Shown here one piece after another: positions 1 through 8,494 of a DNA stretch of 64,000 bases. Source of the DNA: Prevotella sp. (GTDB lineage Bacteria; Bacteroidota; Bacteroidia; Bacteroidales; Bacteroidaceae). The position numbers were made by a program, and so were the translations under genes. Each line of letters starts with the position of its first letter. Positions within the stretch are counted from its first letter, which is position 1. The DNA is taken from NCBI GenBank assembly GCA_016287755.1, contig JAEEWT010000015.1:1-64000 (forward strand), in the 5' to 3' direction. The notes under the pieces are model-generated. The model made no database searches. It was given only the letters and a program-made list of their open reading frames with translations, and was not told the DNA's origin.

Positions 1-148
1 GGTGTCACCGATTATTTCGACAGGTCATCTATCAGTAGCGGTCTTCAACAGATCAACCACTCATCACAAACAGATCTTGATCTTCAGGTGAAATGGCGGT
101 TCTGATGAAAAAGTCGGATGATTTCTTCATTATCTCCTACCTTTTTCG

Positions 149-156
149 TACTTTTG
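149..156 (+). promoter_or_regulatory. Putative -7 box of the sugar-oxidation operon
   Basis: TACTTTTG fits the Bacteroidetes -7 consensus TAnnTTTG and lies about 47 nt before the first ATG. No convincing TTTG is present at the -33 position, so this would be a weak or activator-dependent promoter. The rest of bases 1-202 shows no gene. Confidence 0.4.
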
Positions 157-202
157 CACGGAAACAGTCAAAGAGACTCGGTCAAAGGTAAAAACATAGA
201 AT

Positions 203-1153
203 ATGGTATACAATGAATTAGGAAAGACAGGAATGCTGGTGTCGAATCTTGGATTCGGGGCCTCCTCGTTAGGTGGTGTATTTCACGAGATCCGCGAGGC
301 GGAGGGAATACAAGCCGTACACACCGCTGTTGACAACGGAATCAACTTTATTGATGTATCACCGTATTATGGTCATCTGAAGGCCGAGACGGTATTGGGT
401 AAAGCATTGAAGGAGATTCCCCGTAACCAATTCTACCTCTCCACCAAGGTGGGGCGCTATGGTAAGGATGGGGTGAACCTATGGGATTACTCCGCACAAC
501 GGGTTACCGACAGCGTGTATGAGAGTATGGAACGACTGAACATCGACTACATCGACTTGATTAATGTGCATGATGTGGAGTTCCAGTCTCACCGCGAAGG
601 AGGATTGCAGAAGATTGTTGACGAGACATTACCCGCATTGGTTGAACTGCGCAAGAAAGGGGTGGTGAAGCATGTGGGTATCACAGACCTCCAGCCCGAG
701 AACCTGAAATGGGTGGTGGAAAACAGTGCTGAGGGCACCGTGGAGTCAATACTCTGCTTCTGTCATTACAGTCTGAACGATGAGCTGCTGCTCGACTATC
801 TCGACTTCTTCGAGAGTCGTGGCATAGGTATCATCAATGCATCACCGTTCTCCATGGGACTACTCTCGCAACGGGGCACACCTGATTGGCATCCCGCTCC
901 CGAAGCGCTAAAGGAGGCGTGCCAAAAGGCTGCGGCCTACTGTGCCTCGAAGAACTATCCCATTGAGAAACTGGCTATCCAGTACAGTACCAGTCTGAAT
1001 CCCCGTATTGCCACCACCTTGTTCAGCTCCGCCAATCCCAAGAATGTGCTAAAGAACATCGATTATGTGAATGCACCCATCGATGAACAGTTGGTGAAGG
1101 AGGTACAAGAGATTATCGGTAACCAGATGCGCGTTCGCTGGGAAAACACTTAA
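203..1153 (+). CDS. Aldo/keto reductase, L-galactose/L-fucose dehydrogenase-like
   Basis: This 316-aa protein is a single-domain NAD(P)-dependent aldo/keto reductase. It carries the active-site stretch DVSPYYG (Asp and Tyr about residues 51-56), a catalytic Lys in LSTKVGRYG, and HDVEF, CHYSLND and ASPFSMGLL, which I recognise from plant L-galactose dehydrogenase and its bacterial L-fucose dehydrogenase relatives. These enzymes oxidise the sugar C1 to a lactone. The next gene is a lactonase-like amidohydrolase and the one after it a zinc alcohol dehydrogenase, so an oxidative route for a 6-deoxy sugar or an L-hexose is likely. The exact substrate cannot be told from sequence. No signal peptide, so cytosolic. 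Confidence 0.85.
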   Translation: MVYNELGKTGMLVSNLGFGASSLGGVFHEIREAEGIQAVHTAVDNGINFIDVSPYYGHLKAETVLGKALKEIPRNQFYLSTKVGRYGKDGVNLWDYSAQRVTDSVYESMERLNIDYIDLINVHDVEFQSHREGGLQKIVDETLPALVELRKKGVVKHVGITDLQPENLKWVVENSAEGTVESILCFCHYSLNDELLLDYLDFFESRGIGIINASPFSMGLLSQRGTPDWHPAPEALKEACQKAAAYCASKNYPIEKLAIQYSTSLNPRIATTLFSSANPKNVLKNIDYVNAPIDEQLVKEVQEIIGNQMRVRWENT

Positions 1154-1196
1154 CTGTCAACTGTAAACTATCAACTATCAACTTAATTCGAACATA

Positions 1197-2117
1197 GTGA
1201 GAATTATTGATGCTCACAGTCATTTGTGGCTGAAACAAGACACGGAGTGGAACGGCAAGCGTATCTACCCGTTAGAGAACGGCAGGGCGATGTTCCTTGG
1301 CGAAGAGGTGCAGATGGTGCCACCGTTCATGATTGACGGCAGGAACACAGCAGAGGTGTTTCTCTCGAACATGAACTACGCCCAGGTATCAGCTGCGGTG
1401 GTGGTGCAGGAGTTCATCGACGGATTGCAAAACGACTATCTCGAAGAGGTGCAGAAGCAATATTCGCAACGGTTCCTCTGCAACGGAATGGTTGACTACT
1501 TCCAACAGGGCACCTATATGCAACAGTTGAAGGATTTGGCCGAACGTGGTTTCCGTGCCATTACCATTCCTGGTCATCGAATCATTACCGACAAGGTGCG
1601 CATCCTGCTCAACAGTGATGAGATGATGCAGATGTTCCGCGAGATGGAAGCACGCAACATGATTCTCTGTGTGACACTGGCTGACGGTGACTGTCAGGTG
1701 GGTGAACTGAAGGAGGTGATTCAGGAATGTCCGCAACTGAAGATTGCCGTTGGTCACTTCGGTATGCCTACCATCGAGGGCTGGCAGGAGCAGATCAAGC
1801 TGGCAAGAAACAAGAATGTGATGATTGAGTCGGGCGGCATCACCTGGCTGTATAACTCGGAGTTCTATCCGTTCCCCTCAGCCATCAAGGCAATTCGTGA
1901 AGCCATTGACCTGGTGGGCGTAGAGAAGCTGATGTGGGGTTCTGACTACCCACGCACCATTACCGCCATCACCTATAAGATGTCGTACGACTTCGTGGTG
2001 AAGAGCAAGGAACTGTCGGAACAGGAAAAGGAATTGTTCTTAGGTGAGAATGCCCGTCAATTCTTCGGGTTTGAGGAGTTGGTGGACTTACCATATATTA
2101 AAAACATGTCGGAATAA
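1197..2117 (+). CDS. Amidohydrolase, probable sugar lactonase (COG3618-like)
   Basis: The 306-aa protein has the metal-binding IDAHSHLW at its N-terminus, a GHFG strand in the middle and WGSDYPR near residue 245, as in the amidohydrolase family that includes L-fucono- and L-rhamnono-lactonases. It probably hydrolyses the lactone made by the upstream reductase. The start is GTG at 1197: codon two onward already forms the first beta strand, and no ATG lies suitably upstream. The gap to the upstream gene is filled by a degenerate repeat (aactgtcaactgtaaacta). Its stop overlaps the next ATG by one base (TAATG), which indicates translational coupling. Cytosolic. Confidence 0.8.
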   Translation: MRIIDAHSHLWLKQDTEWNGKRIYPLENGRAMFLGEEVQMVPPFMIDGRNTAEVFLSNMNYAQVSAAVVVQEFIDGLQNDYLEEVQKQYSQRFLCNGMVDYFQQGTYMQQLKDLAERGFRAITIPGHRIITDKVRILLNSDEMMQMFREMEARNMILCVTLADGDCQVGELKEVIQECPQLKIAVGHFGMPTIEGWQEQIKLARNKNVMIESGGITWLYNSEFYPFPSAIKAIREAIDLVGVEKLMWGSDYPRTITAITYKMSYDFVVKSKELSEQEKELFLGENARQFFGFEELVDLPYIKNMSE

Positions 2118-3145
2118 TGAAAGCAGTACAGATAACCGCCGAACAGCAGATGGCGGTAGTAGAGTTAGAGAAACCGGAAGTGAAGAGCGGAGAAGTGCTC
2201 TTGCAAATCAATTACGTGGGATTCTGCGGTAGTGACTTGAATACGTTCTTGGGTAGAAACCCGATGGTGAAGATGCCCGTGATTCCTGGTCATGAGGTAA
2301 GCGCCACCATTGCCGCAATAGGTGATAACGTGCCCGAAACCCTGAAGGTGGGCATGAAGGTAACCGTAGATCCTTACAGCAACTGCGGTCATTGTTCCTC
2401 ATGTCGCCATGAGCGGGCCAATGCTTGTGAGCATAACGAGACCTTAGGTGTTCAACGCAACGGTGCCATGCGGGAATATTTCGTCATGCCGTGGCAGAAG
2501 ATTATTCCTGCCGAAGGACTGACCTCGAAGGAGATAGCCCTGATAGAACCCATGAGCGTGGGCTTCCATGCCGTGAACCGCGCCGAGGTGACAGATATCG
2601 ACCATGTATTGGTTATTGGCTGCGGCATGATTGGTATCGGTGCTATTGTACGTGCCAGTCTGCGGGGCGCCACAGTGACAGCTGTTGACCTGGATGATGA
2701 GAAGTTGACACTGGCCAAGAGGATGGGTGCGGCATATGTCGTCAATTCCAAGACCGATGATCTTCATGCCCGACTGATGGAGATTACCGACGGATTAGGT
2801 CCTGATGTGGTAATCGAAGCCGTGGGGAGTCCGTTTACCCAGAATCAGGCTGTCAACGAGGTGGCTTTTACCGGTCGCATCGTATTCATCGGCTACGCCA
2901 AGGCCGAGACGTCTTTCATCACCAAGCTCTTTGTACAGAAGGAACTGGATATCCGCGGCTCACGCAATGCCAAGCCAGCCGACTTCCGTGCGGTGATTCA
3001 TTATATGCAGCAGAATCGTGACTACCCCAAGGAGGAACTGATTTCATCCGTTGCTACTCCAGAAACAGCTCTTGAAGCCATGGAGCAATGGGCGGCAGCA
3101 CCGGCAAAGGTGTTCAGAATACTGGTACAATTCTCTCACCTCTAA
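2117..3145 (+). CDS. Zinc-dependent alcohol dehydrogenase (MDR family)
   Basis: This 342-aa medium-chain dehydrogenase has catalytic zinc ligands in GFCGSD and PGHE, the four-cysteine structural zinc site NCGHCSSCRHERANAC, and a Rossmann motif VIGCGMIGIG. Family members oxidise secondary alcohols of polyols, sugars or threonine. It follows the lactonase by a one-base overlap, so it should act on the same sugar or on the acid formed from it. Substrate assignment is inference. L-threonine dehydrogenase or galactitol-phosphate dehydrogenase activities are alternatives that context makes less likely. Confidence 0.85.
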   Translation: MKAVQITAEQQMAVVELEKPEVKSGEVLLQINYVGFCGSDLNTFLGRNPMVKMPVIPGHEVSATIAAIGDNVPETLKVGMKVTVDPYSNCGHCSSCRHERANACEHNETLGVQRNGAMREYFVMPWQKIIPAEGLTSKEIALIEPMSVGFHAVNRAEVTDIDHVLVIGCGMIGIGAIVRASLRGATVTAVDLDDEKLTLAKRMGAAYVVNSKTDDLHARLMEITDGLGPDVVIEAVGSPFTQNQAVNEVAFTGRIVFIGYAKAETSFITKLFVQKELDIRGSRNAKPADFRAVIHYMQQNRDYPKEELISSVATPETALEAMEQWAAAPAKVFRILVQFSHL

Positions 3146-3164
3146 TATTCTCACCTCTATAAAT

Positions 3165-3599
3165 ATGGAACACGAGGATTTCTTCATCCATAAGCTGGAA
3201 CATAGGCACATCAAGCCCACGGCCACCCGACTGCTGATTCTGCAGCAGATGTACCGGGGAGATGAGATGGTATCATTGCCTGAACTGGAACGACTGCTTC
3301 CCACGGTGGATAAATCAACGATCTCGCGGTCGTTGACGCTCTTCCTGCTACACGGACTGATTCATGCGGTGGATGATGGGAGTGGATCGCTGAAGTATAA
3401 TGTATGTTCGGATGATTGTGATTGTGCGGAGGAGATCGATGATGAGCATACACACTTCTTCTGCGAGCAGTGCCGGAGAACATTCTGTTTGAAGCAAATC
3501 CAAGTACCAGTGGTGCCCTTGCCTGATGGCTTCAAACTTAACAGTATTAATTATGTACTGAAAGGATTGTGCCCTGAATGTGCTGCGAAACAGAAGTGA
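3165..3599 (+). CDS. Fur-family transcriptional regulator
   Basis: The 144-aa protein has an N-terminal winged helix (PTATRLLILQQM, then a recognition region VDKSTISRSLTLF) and a C-terminal metal domain with HTHFFCEQC and LCPEC, the two CxxC pairs of the structural zinc site. The track ORF begins further upstream inside the preceding gene; ATG 3165 gives the usual Fur length. Fur, Zur and PerR subtypes cannot be separated by eye. It lies 19 bases behind the alcohol dehydrogenase and overlaps or abuts an MFS gene, so it may control that transporter rather than the sugar enzymes. Confidence 0.85.
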   Translation: MEHEDFFIHKLEHRHIKPTATRLLILQQMYRGDEMVSLPELERLLPTVDKSTISRSLTLFLLHGLIHAVDDGSGSLKYNVCSDDCDCAEEIDDEHTHFFCEQCRRTFCLKQIQVPVVPLPDGFKLNSINYVLKGLCPECAAKQK

Positions 3600-3624
3600 T
3601 AAAGGATCATCGGAAGGGAACAAG

Positions 3625-4845
3625 GTGGAACGGTTATGGAATAGGAATTATATCAGGGTGATGACAGCGAATTTCTCGCTGTTCTTTGCTTTCTATCTGC
3701 TCACACCTCTGCTCCCGCTGTATCTGTCGGAAGTGTTCGGCACCAATAAGGATACCATCGGTATTCTCCTTTCCGGCTACATCATCGCTGCCCTTCTGAT
3801 CCGTCCTTTCAGCGGCTTCATCGTGGATACCTTCGACAGGAAGAAGGTGTTGATGATTTGCTTCTTCTTTTTCTTTATCTGCTTTGCGGGATATATAGCA
3901 GCGGGGACATTGCTGATGTTCGCCATAGTAAGAACCGTGCATGGAGCTCCCTTTGGGGCGCTGACCGTGGCCAATAGTACTGTGGCAATTGATGTGCTAC
4001 CATCATCAAGACGCAACGAGGGTATAGGTTACTACGGACTGAGTAACAATCTCGCCATGGCCATCGCACCTTCTATCGGTATCTGGCTCTATCGAGCCTG
4101 TAACAGCTTTGACATCTTGTTCTGGACAGCCTTTCTGGTGGCAGGATTGGGAATGATGGTTGATGCTTCGGTAAGGTTGAGGAAAGCACCACTGAGGGAG
4201 AAAGGTACTGGAATGAGTCAGCGTTTACCCCATCTATCATTCGACCGCTTCTTCCTTACCCGGGCTTGGCTGATGGCGGTGAATATCGCCCTGTTCAGTT
4301 TCTGCTTCGGCGTACTGAGTAACTACCTGGCCATATACAGTAAGCAGGTGTTGCATATCACCACGGGAACGGGAACCTATTTCATGCTCTTGTCGATGGG
4401 CCTGTTCGTCAGTAGGTTGCAAGGTGCTCCCCAATTACGAATGGGTAGGCTAACCCAGAATGCAGCTGGAGGAATCGTGATCTCTTTGGTGGGCTATACC
4501 CTCTTTGCCCTGACTGCCCACATCTCTTCAACCACCCTGATTCCTATATGCTATTACGGCTCGGCCATCCTGATTGGTTTGGGAAACGGACACATGTATC
4601 CTGCTTTCCTGAATATGTTCATCGCCGTGGCCAGAAACGATGAAAGGGGAACGGCTAACTCAAGTATTCTTACAGCATGGGACCTGGGCATGGGCTTCGG
4701 AATCTTACTGGGAGGCGTGGTGTCGGAATATATGGGTTATTCAGCCACGTTCTGGATGGTTGCCCTTGATAATGCTGTTGGTGTGGCGCTCTTTTTCTTG
4801 GCCACAAGACGGTTTTTTGAACAGAGACGTAGAAAGGAACTTTGA
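3625..4845 (+). CDS. MFS transporter, drug/arabinose-efflux type
   Basis: About twelve hydrophobic segments span this 406-aa protein, with typical MFS loops (RPFSGFIVDTFDRKKVL between helices 2 and 3, and a second half beginning near SFDRFFLTRAW). It belongs with Bacteroidetes permeases annotated as arabinose-efflux or multidrug exporters. The track ORF starts at 3580 and would overlap the Fur gene by 20 bases; I prefer GTG 3625, which follows an AAGGGAA stretch and gives the conserved N-terminus ERLWNRNYIRVM. Co-transcription with the Fur-type regulator suggests a metal- or stress-linked export role, which is inference. Confidence 0.8.
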   Translation: MERLWNRNYIRVMTANFSLFFAFYLLTPLLPLYLSEVFGTNKDTIGILLSGYIIAALLIRPFSGFIVDTFDRKKVLMICFFFFFICFAGYIAAGTLLMFAIVRTVHGAPFGALTVANSTVAIDVLPSSRRNEGIGYYGLSNNLAMAIAPSIGIWLYRACNSFDILFWTAFLVAGLGMMVDASVRLRKAPLREKGTGMSQRLPHLSFDRFFLTRAWLMAVNIALFSFCFGVLSNYLAIYSKQVLHITTGTGTYFMLLSMGLFVSRLQGAPQLRMGRLTQNAAGGIVISLVGYTLFALTAHISSTTLIPICYYGSAILIGLGNGHMYPAFLNMFIAVARNDERGTANSSILTAWDLGMGFGILLGGVVSEYMGYSATFWMVALDNAVGVALFFLATRRFFEQRRRKEL

Positions 4846-4870
4846 CTTTGTAGAACTTATGCAACAAAAA

Positions 4871-4902
4871 TTTGTTTTTTCGCTCACTTAATCGTATCTT
4901 TG
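4871..4902 (+). promoter_or_regulatory. Bacteroidetes promoter of ruvB
   Basis: TTTG at 4871-4874 and TATCTTTG at 4895-4902, 20 nt apart. The spacer carries CGCTCACTTAATCGTA, shared with several other promoters in this window (see findings). Confidence 0.75.
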
Positions 4903-4907
4903 CAGCA

Positions 4908-5936
4908 ATGAACGAAGATTTTGACATAAGAAGGGAAATGTCGTCGGCGGAGAAGGATTTTGAAAATGCCCTTCGCCCATTGCGGTTCCATGACTTCAGC
5001 GGACAGAAAAAGGTGGTGGAGAACCTGGAGGTGTTCGTGGAGGCAGCGAAATACCGTGGGGAACCGCTCGACCATACCTTGCTGCACGGTCCGCCAGGAC
5101 TCGGAAAGACAACACTCTCGAACATCATCGCCAATGAACTGGGCGTGGGGTTCAAGATTACCAGCGGACCGGTGTTGGATAAGCCGGGCGACTTAGCTGG
5201 TATCCTTACTTCGTTGGAGCCTAACGATGTGCTGTTCATTGATGAGATACACCGACTGTCGCCTGTGGTAGAGGAGTATCTGTATTCGGCCATGGAAGAC
5301 TACCGTATCGATATCATGATCGATAAGGGTCCTTCGGCACGCAGTATCCAGATCGACCTGAACCCCTTCACTTTGGTGGGAGCCACCACACGAAGCGGTT
5401 TGCTGACAGCCCCACTTCGTGCCCGCTTCGGTATCAACATGCACTTGGAATACTATGAGCCCGAAACGCTGCAGAAGATTGTGAAGCGGTCGGCTTATAT
5501 CCTGAAGGTGCCCATTACCGATGAGGCTTCCATGGAGATTGCCCGTCGTTCACGCGGAACGCCCCGTATTGCCAATGCCCTGTTACGACGTGTTCGCGAC
5601 TTTGCTCAGGTGAAGGGTAATGGAAATATCGACACTAATATTACCAAGATGTCATTAACAGCGCTGAACATCGATCAGTATGGTCTGGATGAGATCGACA
5701 ACAAGATCCTGCTCACCATCATCGATAAGTTCAAAGGCGGTCCAGTGGGTGTAGGCACCATTGCCACGGCCATTGGTGAGGATGCCGGAACCGTGGAGGA
5801 GGTGTATGAGCCGTTCCTGATTATGGAGGGATTCATCAAACGCACACCTCGGGGACGCATGGCTACCGAGCTGGCTTATAAGCACTATGGAAGGAATCCC
5901 TACACAGGGAATATCATGGAACCGGAACTGTTTTAG
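4908..5936 (+). CDS. ruvB: Holliday junction branch migration helicase RuvB
   Basis: RuvB is the hexameric AAA+ motor that drives branch migration of Holliday junctions with RuvA. The 342-aa product shows Walker [11 protein letters not shown], Walker [10 protein letters not shown], sensor [10 protein letters not shown], an arginine-finger region in RARFG, and a C-terminal winged helix ([18 protein letters not shown]). ATG 4908 starts the conserved MNEDFDIR; the track extends 36 bases further upstream through the promoter. Length is normal for the family. ruvA is not adjacent, as is usual in Bacteroidetes. Confidence 0.97.
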   Translation: MNEDFDIRREMSSAEKDFENALRPLRFHDFSGQKKVVENLEVFVEAAKYRGEPLDHTLLHGPPGLGKTTLSNIIANELGVGFKITSGPVLDKPGDLAGILTSLEPNDVLFIDEIHRLSPVVEEYLYSAMEDYRIDIMIDKGPSARSIQIDLNPFTLVGATTRSGLLTAPLRARFGINMHLEYYEPETLQKIVKRSAYILKVPITDEASMEIARRSRGTPRIANALLRRVRDFAQVKGNGNIDTNITKMSLTALNIDQYGLDEIDNKILLTIIDKFKGGPVGVGTIATAIGEDAGTVEEVYEPFLIMEGFIKRTPRGRMATELAYKHYGRNPYTGNIMEPELF

Positions 5937-5984
5937 AATTGAAGAATTGAAAGATTGAAGAATTGAAGTCAATGAAGTAAAGAT

Positions 5985-6422
5985 ATGAAGACAGGAGTAT
6001 TCGTGGGGAGCTTCGACCCCTTTACCATCGGGCATGACCATATCGTTAAACGTGCGTTACCGCTGTTCGACCGAATCATCATCGGTGTGGGTGTGAACGA
6101 GCGGAAGCAGTATATGCAGAGTGCGGAGATTCGCAAGCAGAAGATCCAAAAGCTCTACAAGAACGAGAAGAAGATCACGGTGAAGACCTATTCAGACTTG
6201 ACCGTTGACTTTGCTCACCGTGAGATGGCGGATTACATCATCAAAGGGGTGAGGTCGGTAAAGGACTTCGAATACGAGCGTGAGCAGGCAGATGTGAACC
6301 GTAGACTGGGAAACATCGACACCTTGTTGTTCCTGGCCGAGCCGGGTATGGAGAGCATCAGCTCATCCCTTGTACGTGAACTCGTTCACTTCGGTAAGGA
6401 CGTACGAGAATTCCTTCCATGA
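5985..6422 (+). CDS. coaD: Phosphopantetheine adenylyltransferase
   Basis: CoaD transfers AMP from ATP to 4'-phosphopantetheine, the penultimate step of coenzyme A synthesis. The 145-aa protein has the nucleotidyltransferase motif GSFDPFTIGH at the N-terminus and SISSSLVREL near residue 122, the ISSTxVR-type ATP-binding motif. Cytosolic. It follows ruvB after a 48-base spacer made of GAATTGAA-like repeats. Slightly shorter than the common 155-160 aa, but both motifs are intact. Confidence 0.96.
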   Translation: MKTGVFVGSFDPFTIGHDHIVKRALPLFDRIIIGVGVNERKQYMQSAEIRKQKIQKLYKNEKKITVKTYSDLTVDFAHREMADYIIKGVRSVKDFEYEREQADVNRRLGNIDTLLFLAEPGMESISSSLVRELVHFGKDVREFLP

Positions 6423-6455
6423 CCTTTGAGCTTTGAATTTTGAACTTTGAACTTT

Positions 6456-6878
6456 ATGATTACATATAGTGTAGAAGGCGTGAAGATGCCGAAGATCAAG
6501 AGGAGAGAGACCACCGCATGGATTCGTGCCGTGGCAGCCTCTTATGGTAAGAAGGTGGGAGAGATAGGCTATCTTTTCTGCAACGATGAGAAGATCCTTG
6601 AGGTGAATAATGAATACCTGGGGCACGACTACTACACAGATATCATCACCTTCGACTATTGTGAAGGTGATACGCTGAATGGTGACTTGGTGATCTCGCT
6701 TGATACGATACGCACCAATGCCGAGAAGTTCGGCAAGGATTATGATGAAGAACTGCACCGCGTCATCATCCACGGCATTCTCCACCTTTGTGGTATCAAT
6801 GACAAAGGTCCTGGAGAACGTGAGATCATGGAAGCGGCAGAAAACAAAGCCTTGAAACAGTTGACAGTTGATAGTTGA
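6456..6878 (+). CDS. ybeY: Endoribonuclease YbeY
   Basis: YbeY is a metal-dependent endoribonuclease involved in 16S rRNA maturation and ribosome quality control. The 140-aa protein has the central YTDIITFDY segment and the metal motif HGILHLCGIND. The third metal ligand, His in E. coli (HGxLHLxGYDH), is Asp here. I chose ATG 6456; the track start is TTG 6447 inside a repeat. Its 3' end lies in a string of GTTGACAGTT repeats and converges on the S41 protease gene. Confidence 0.93.
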   Translation: MITYSVEGVKMPKIKRRETTAWIRAVAASYGKKVGEIGYLFCNDEKILEVNNEYLGHDYYTDIITFDYCEGDTLNGDLVISLDTIRTNAEKFGKDYDEELHRVIIHGILHLCGINDKGPGEREIMEAAENKALKQLTVDS

Positions 6879-6909
6879 CAGTTGACAGTTATTTTTCAAT
6901 TCTCAATTT

Positions 6910-8484
6910 TCAATTCTGTATAACTTCCAACCCTTTCTGTACAATATGGTTTTCCTCGTTCATCACCTGGAAATACTCAGTCATGTCCCACAGGTCGCGG
7001 GCAATCAAAGCCTTCAATTGCAGACGCAGGTAGGGTAGTGTACGCTTCATCTCATCCTCATCCTTTGCTTTCACGTTCTGCTTCTCTGCAGCAGCGAGAA
7101 TGGAGTCGATGAGAGATTGCGGTACCTGATACTTGCTGTTAAACTCTTGGAACGACGGGTAGGTCTTCTTGAGTGTGTTACGGTTGTTGTCGATGTAGCG
7201 CAGACTATGATCTGTCACGATGCTCTTGGCCGCTAACTGTCGATGGAATCGTGTATATTGCAGCGTGTCGAGGGGCACGAAAGCATCAGGCATGATACCT
7301 CCTCCACCATATACAGTACGATGTTGGCGCAGGGTCTGGAACTTCTGTGAATCATCGAAGTGGATACTATCAGGGTTCATCAGCTCCCCATGCTTCAAAC
7401 GGTTCTCGAAATCCATCTCGTATTCCTTCAAGTCGCCTTTCTTATACGGCTTCTGAATACAGCGTCCCGAAGGCGTATAGTAATGCGCGATGGTCAAACG
7501 GATCATAGAGCCGTCGGGCAGATCAATGGGACGCTGAACCAATCCTTTACCAAAGGTGCGTCGTCCTACAACCCATCCGCGATCATGATCCTGCAAGGCA
7601 CCGGAAACAATCTCCGCAGCCGAAGCCGTGAGCTCGTTCACCAATACCACCACCTTACCAGTCAGCATTCTTCCTGTACCCTCAGCATAATAGTCAATAC
7701 GATTCTGCCGCAGTCCTTCGGTATATACAATCAGGTCGGATTTCTGCAGGAACTCATTGGCTATCTGCACTGCTGCCTGCAAGTAGCCGCCCCCATTATC
7801 CTGGAGATCCAGAATCAAGTCCTTCATTCCCTGCCCCTTCAGGTTGTTCATTGCTTCGATGAGCTCCTGATGAGTGGTAGCCCCGAAGTTATCGATGCGG
7901 ATAAAGCCGATGGAGGGTCGGATCATATAAGAGGCAGTGATGCTCTTCACGGGAATCTTATCGCGTGTCACGATGAAATAGAGCATGTCGGGAACGCTGC
8001 GACGAACAATGCCCAGCTTCACCTTCGTACCCCGCGGACCGCGCAGTCGTTTCATGATATCCTCCTTAGGCATCTTCACGCCCGCAATGGCCGTATCGTT
8101 AACCGTCACAATGCGGTCGCCTGAAAGGATACCCACCTTCTCCGAAGGACCGTTCACGACAGTCTGAATCACCAGCAGGGTGTCTTCCACCATATTGAAC
8201 TGCACGCCGATACCGTCGAAGTTTCCTTGCAACGGCTCATTCAGGGATTTCACCTCTTTGGGCGTAGCATACGAGGAATGAGGATCCAGTTCTTTCAGCA
8301 TGCCACGAATGGCATCCTCCACAAGCTTGGTTTCATCTACAGAATCCACATATAGGTTACTGATGGCCATCTCGGCGATTTGCAGCTTGCGCAACGGACT
8401 GTCGGCTCCCATGTTAATACGGAACTGGGCGCTCATAGAGAGGGTAAGCAGCAAGGCTGCAAGGGTTATGATGTTTCTTTTCAT
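6910..8484 (-). CDS. S41 family C-terminal processing peptidase
   Basis: The 524-aa protein starts with a signal peptide (MKRNIITLAALLLTLSMSAQ), followed by a PDZ domain (about residues 90-165, with GDRIVTVNDTAIAG) and the S41 protease core. The catalytic Ser is in ELTASAAEIV and the Lys in RRTFGKGLVQ. Such tail-specific proteases cleave periplasmic proteins near their C-terminus. A C-terminal helical region of about 150 residues follows the core. It is the last gene of a minus-strand run, only 10 bases behind parE. Confidence 0.92.
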   Translation of the reverse strand: MKRNIITLAALLLTLSMSAQFRINMGADSPLRKLQIAEMAISNLYVDSVDETKLVEDAIRGMLKELDPHSSYATPKEVKSLNEPLQGNFDGIGVQFNMVEDTLLVIQTVVNGPSEKVGILSGDRIVTVNDTAIAGVKMPKEDIMKRLRGPRGTKVKLGIVRRSVPDMLYFIVTRDKIPVKSITASYMIRPSIGFIRIDNFGATTHQELIEAMNNLKGQGMKDLILDLQDNGGGYLQAAVQIANEFLQKSDLIVYTEGLRQNRIDYYAEGTGRMLTGKVVVLVNELTASAAEIVSGALQDHDRGWVVGRRTFGKGLVQRPIDLPDGSMIRLTIAHYYTPSGRCIQKPYKKGDLKEYEMDFENRLKHGELMNPDSIHFDDSQKFQTLRQHRTVYGGGGIMPDAFVPLDTLQYTRFHRQLAAKSIVTDHSLRYIDNNRNTLKKTYPSFQEFNSKYQVPQSLIDSILAAAEKQNVKAKDEDEMKRTLPYLRLQLKALIARDLWDMTEYFQVMNEENHIVQKGLEVIQN

Positions 8485-8494
8485 TTTCTTCTAG

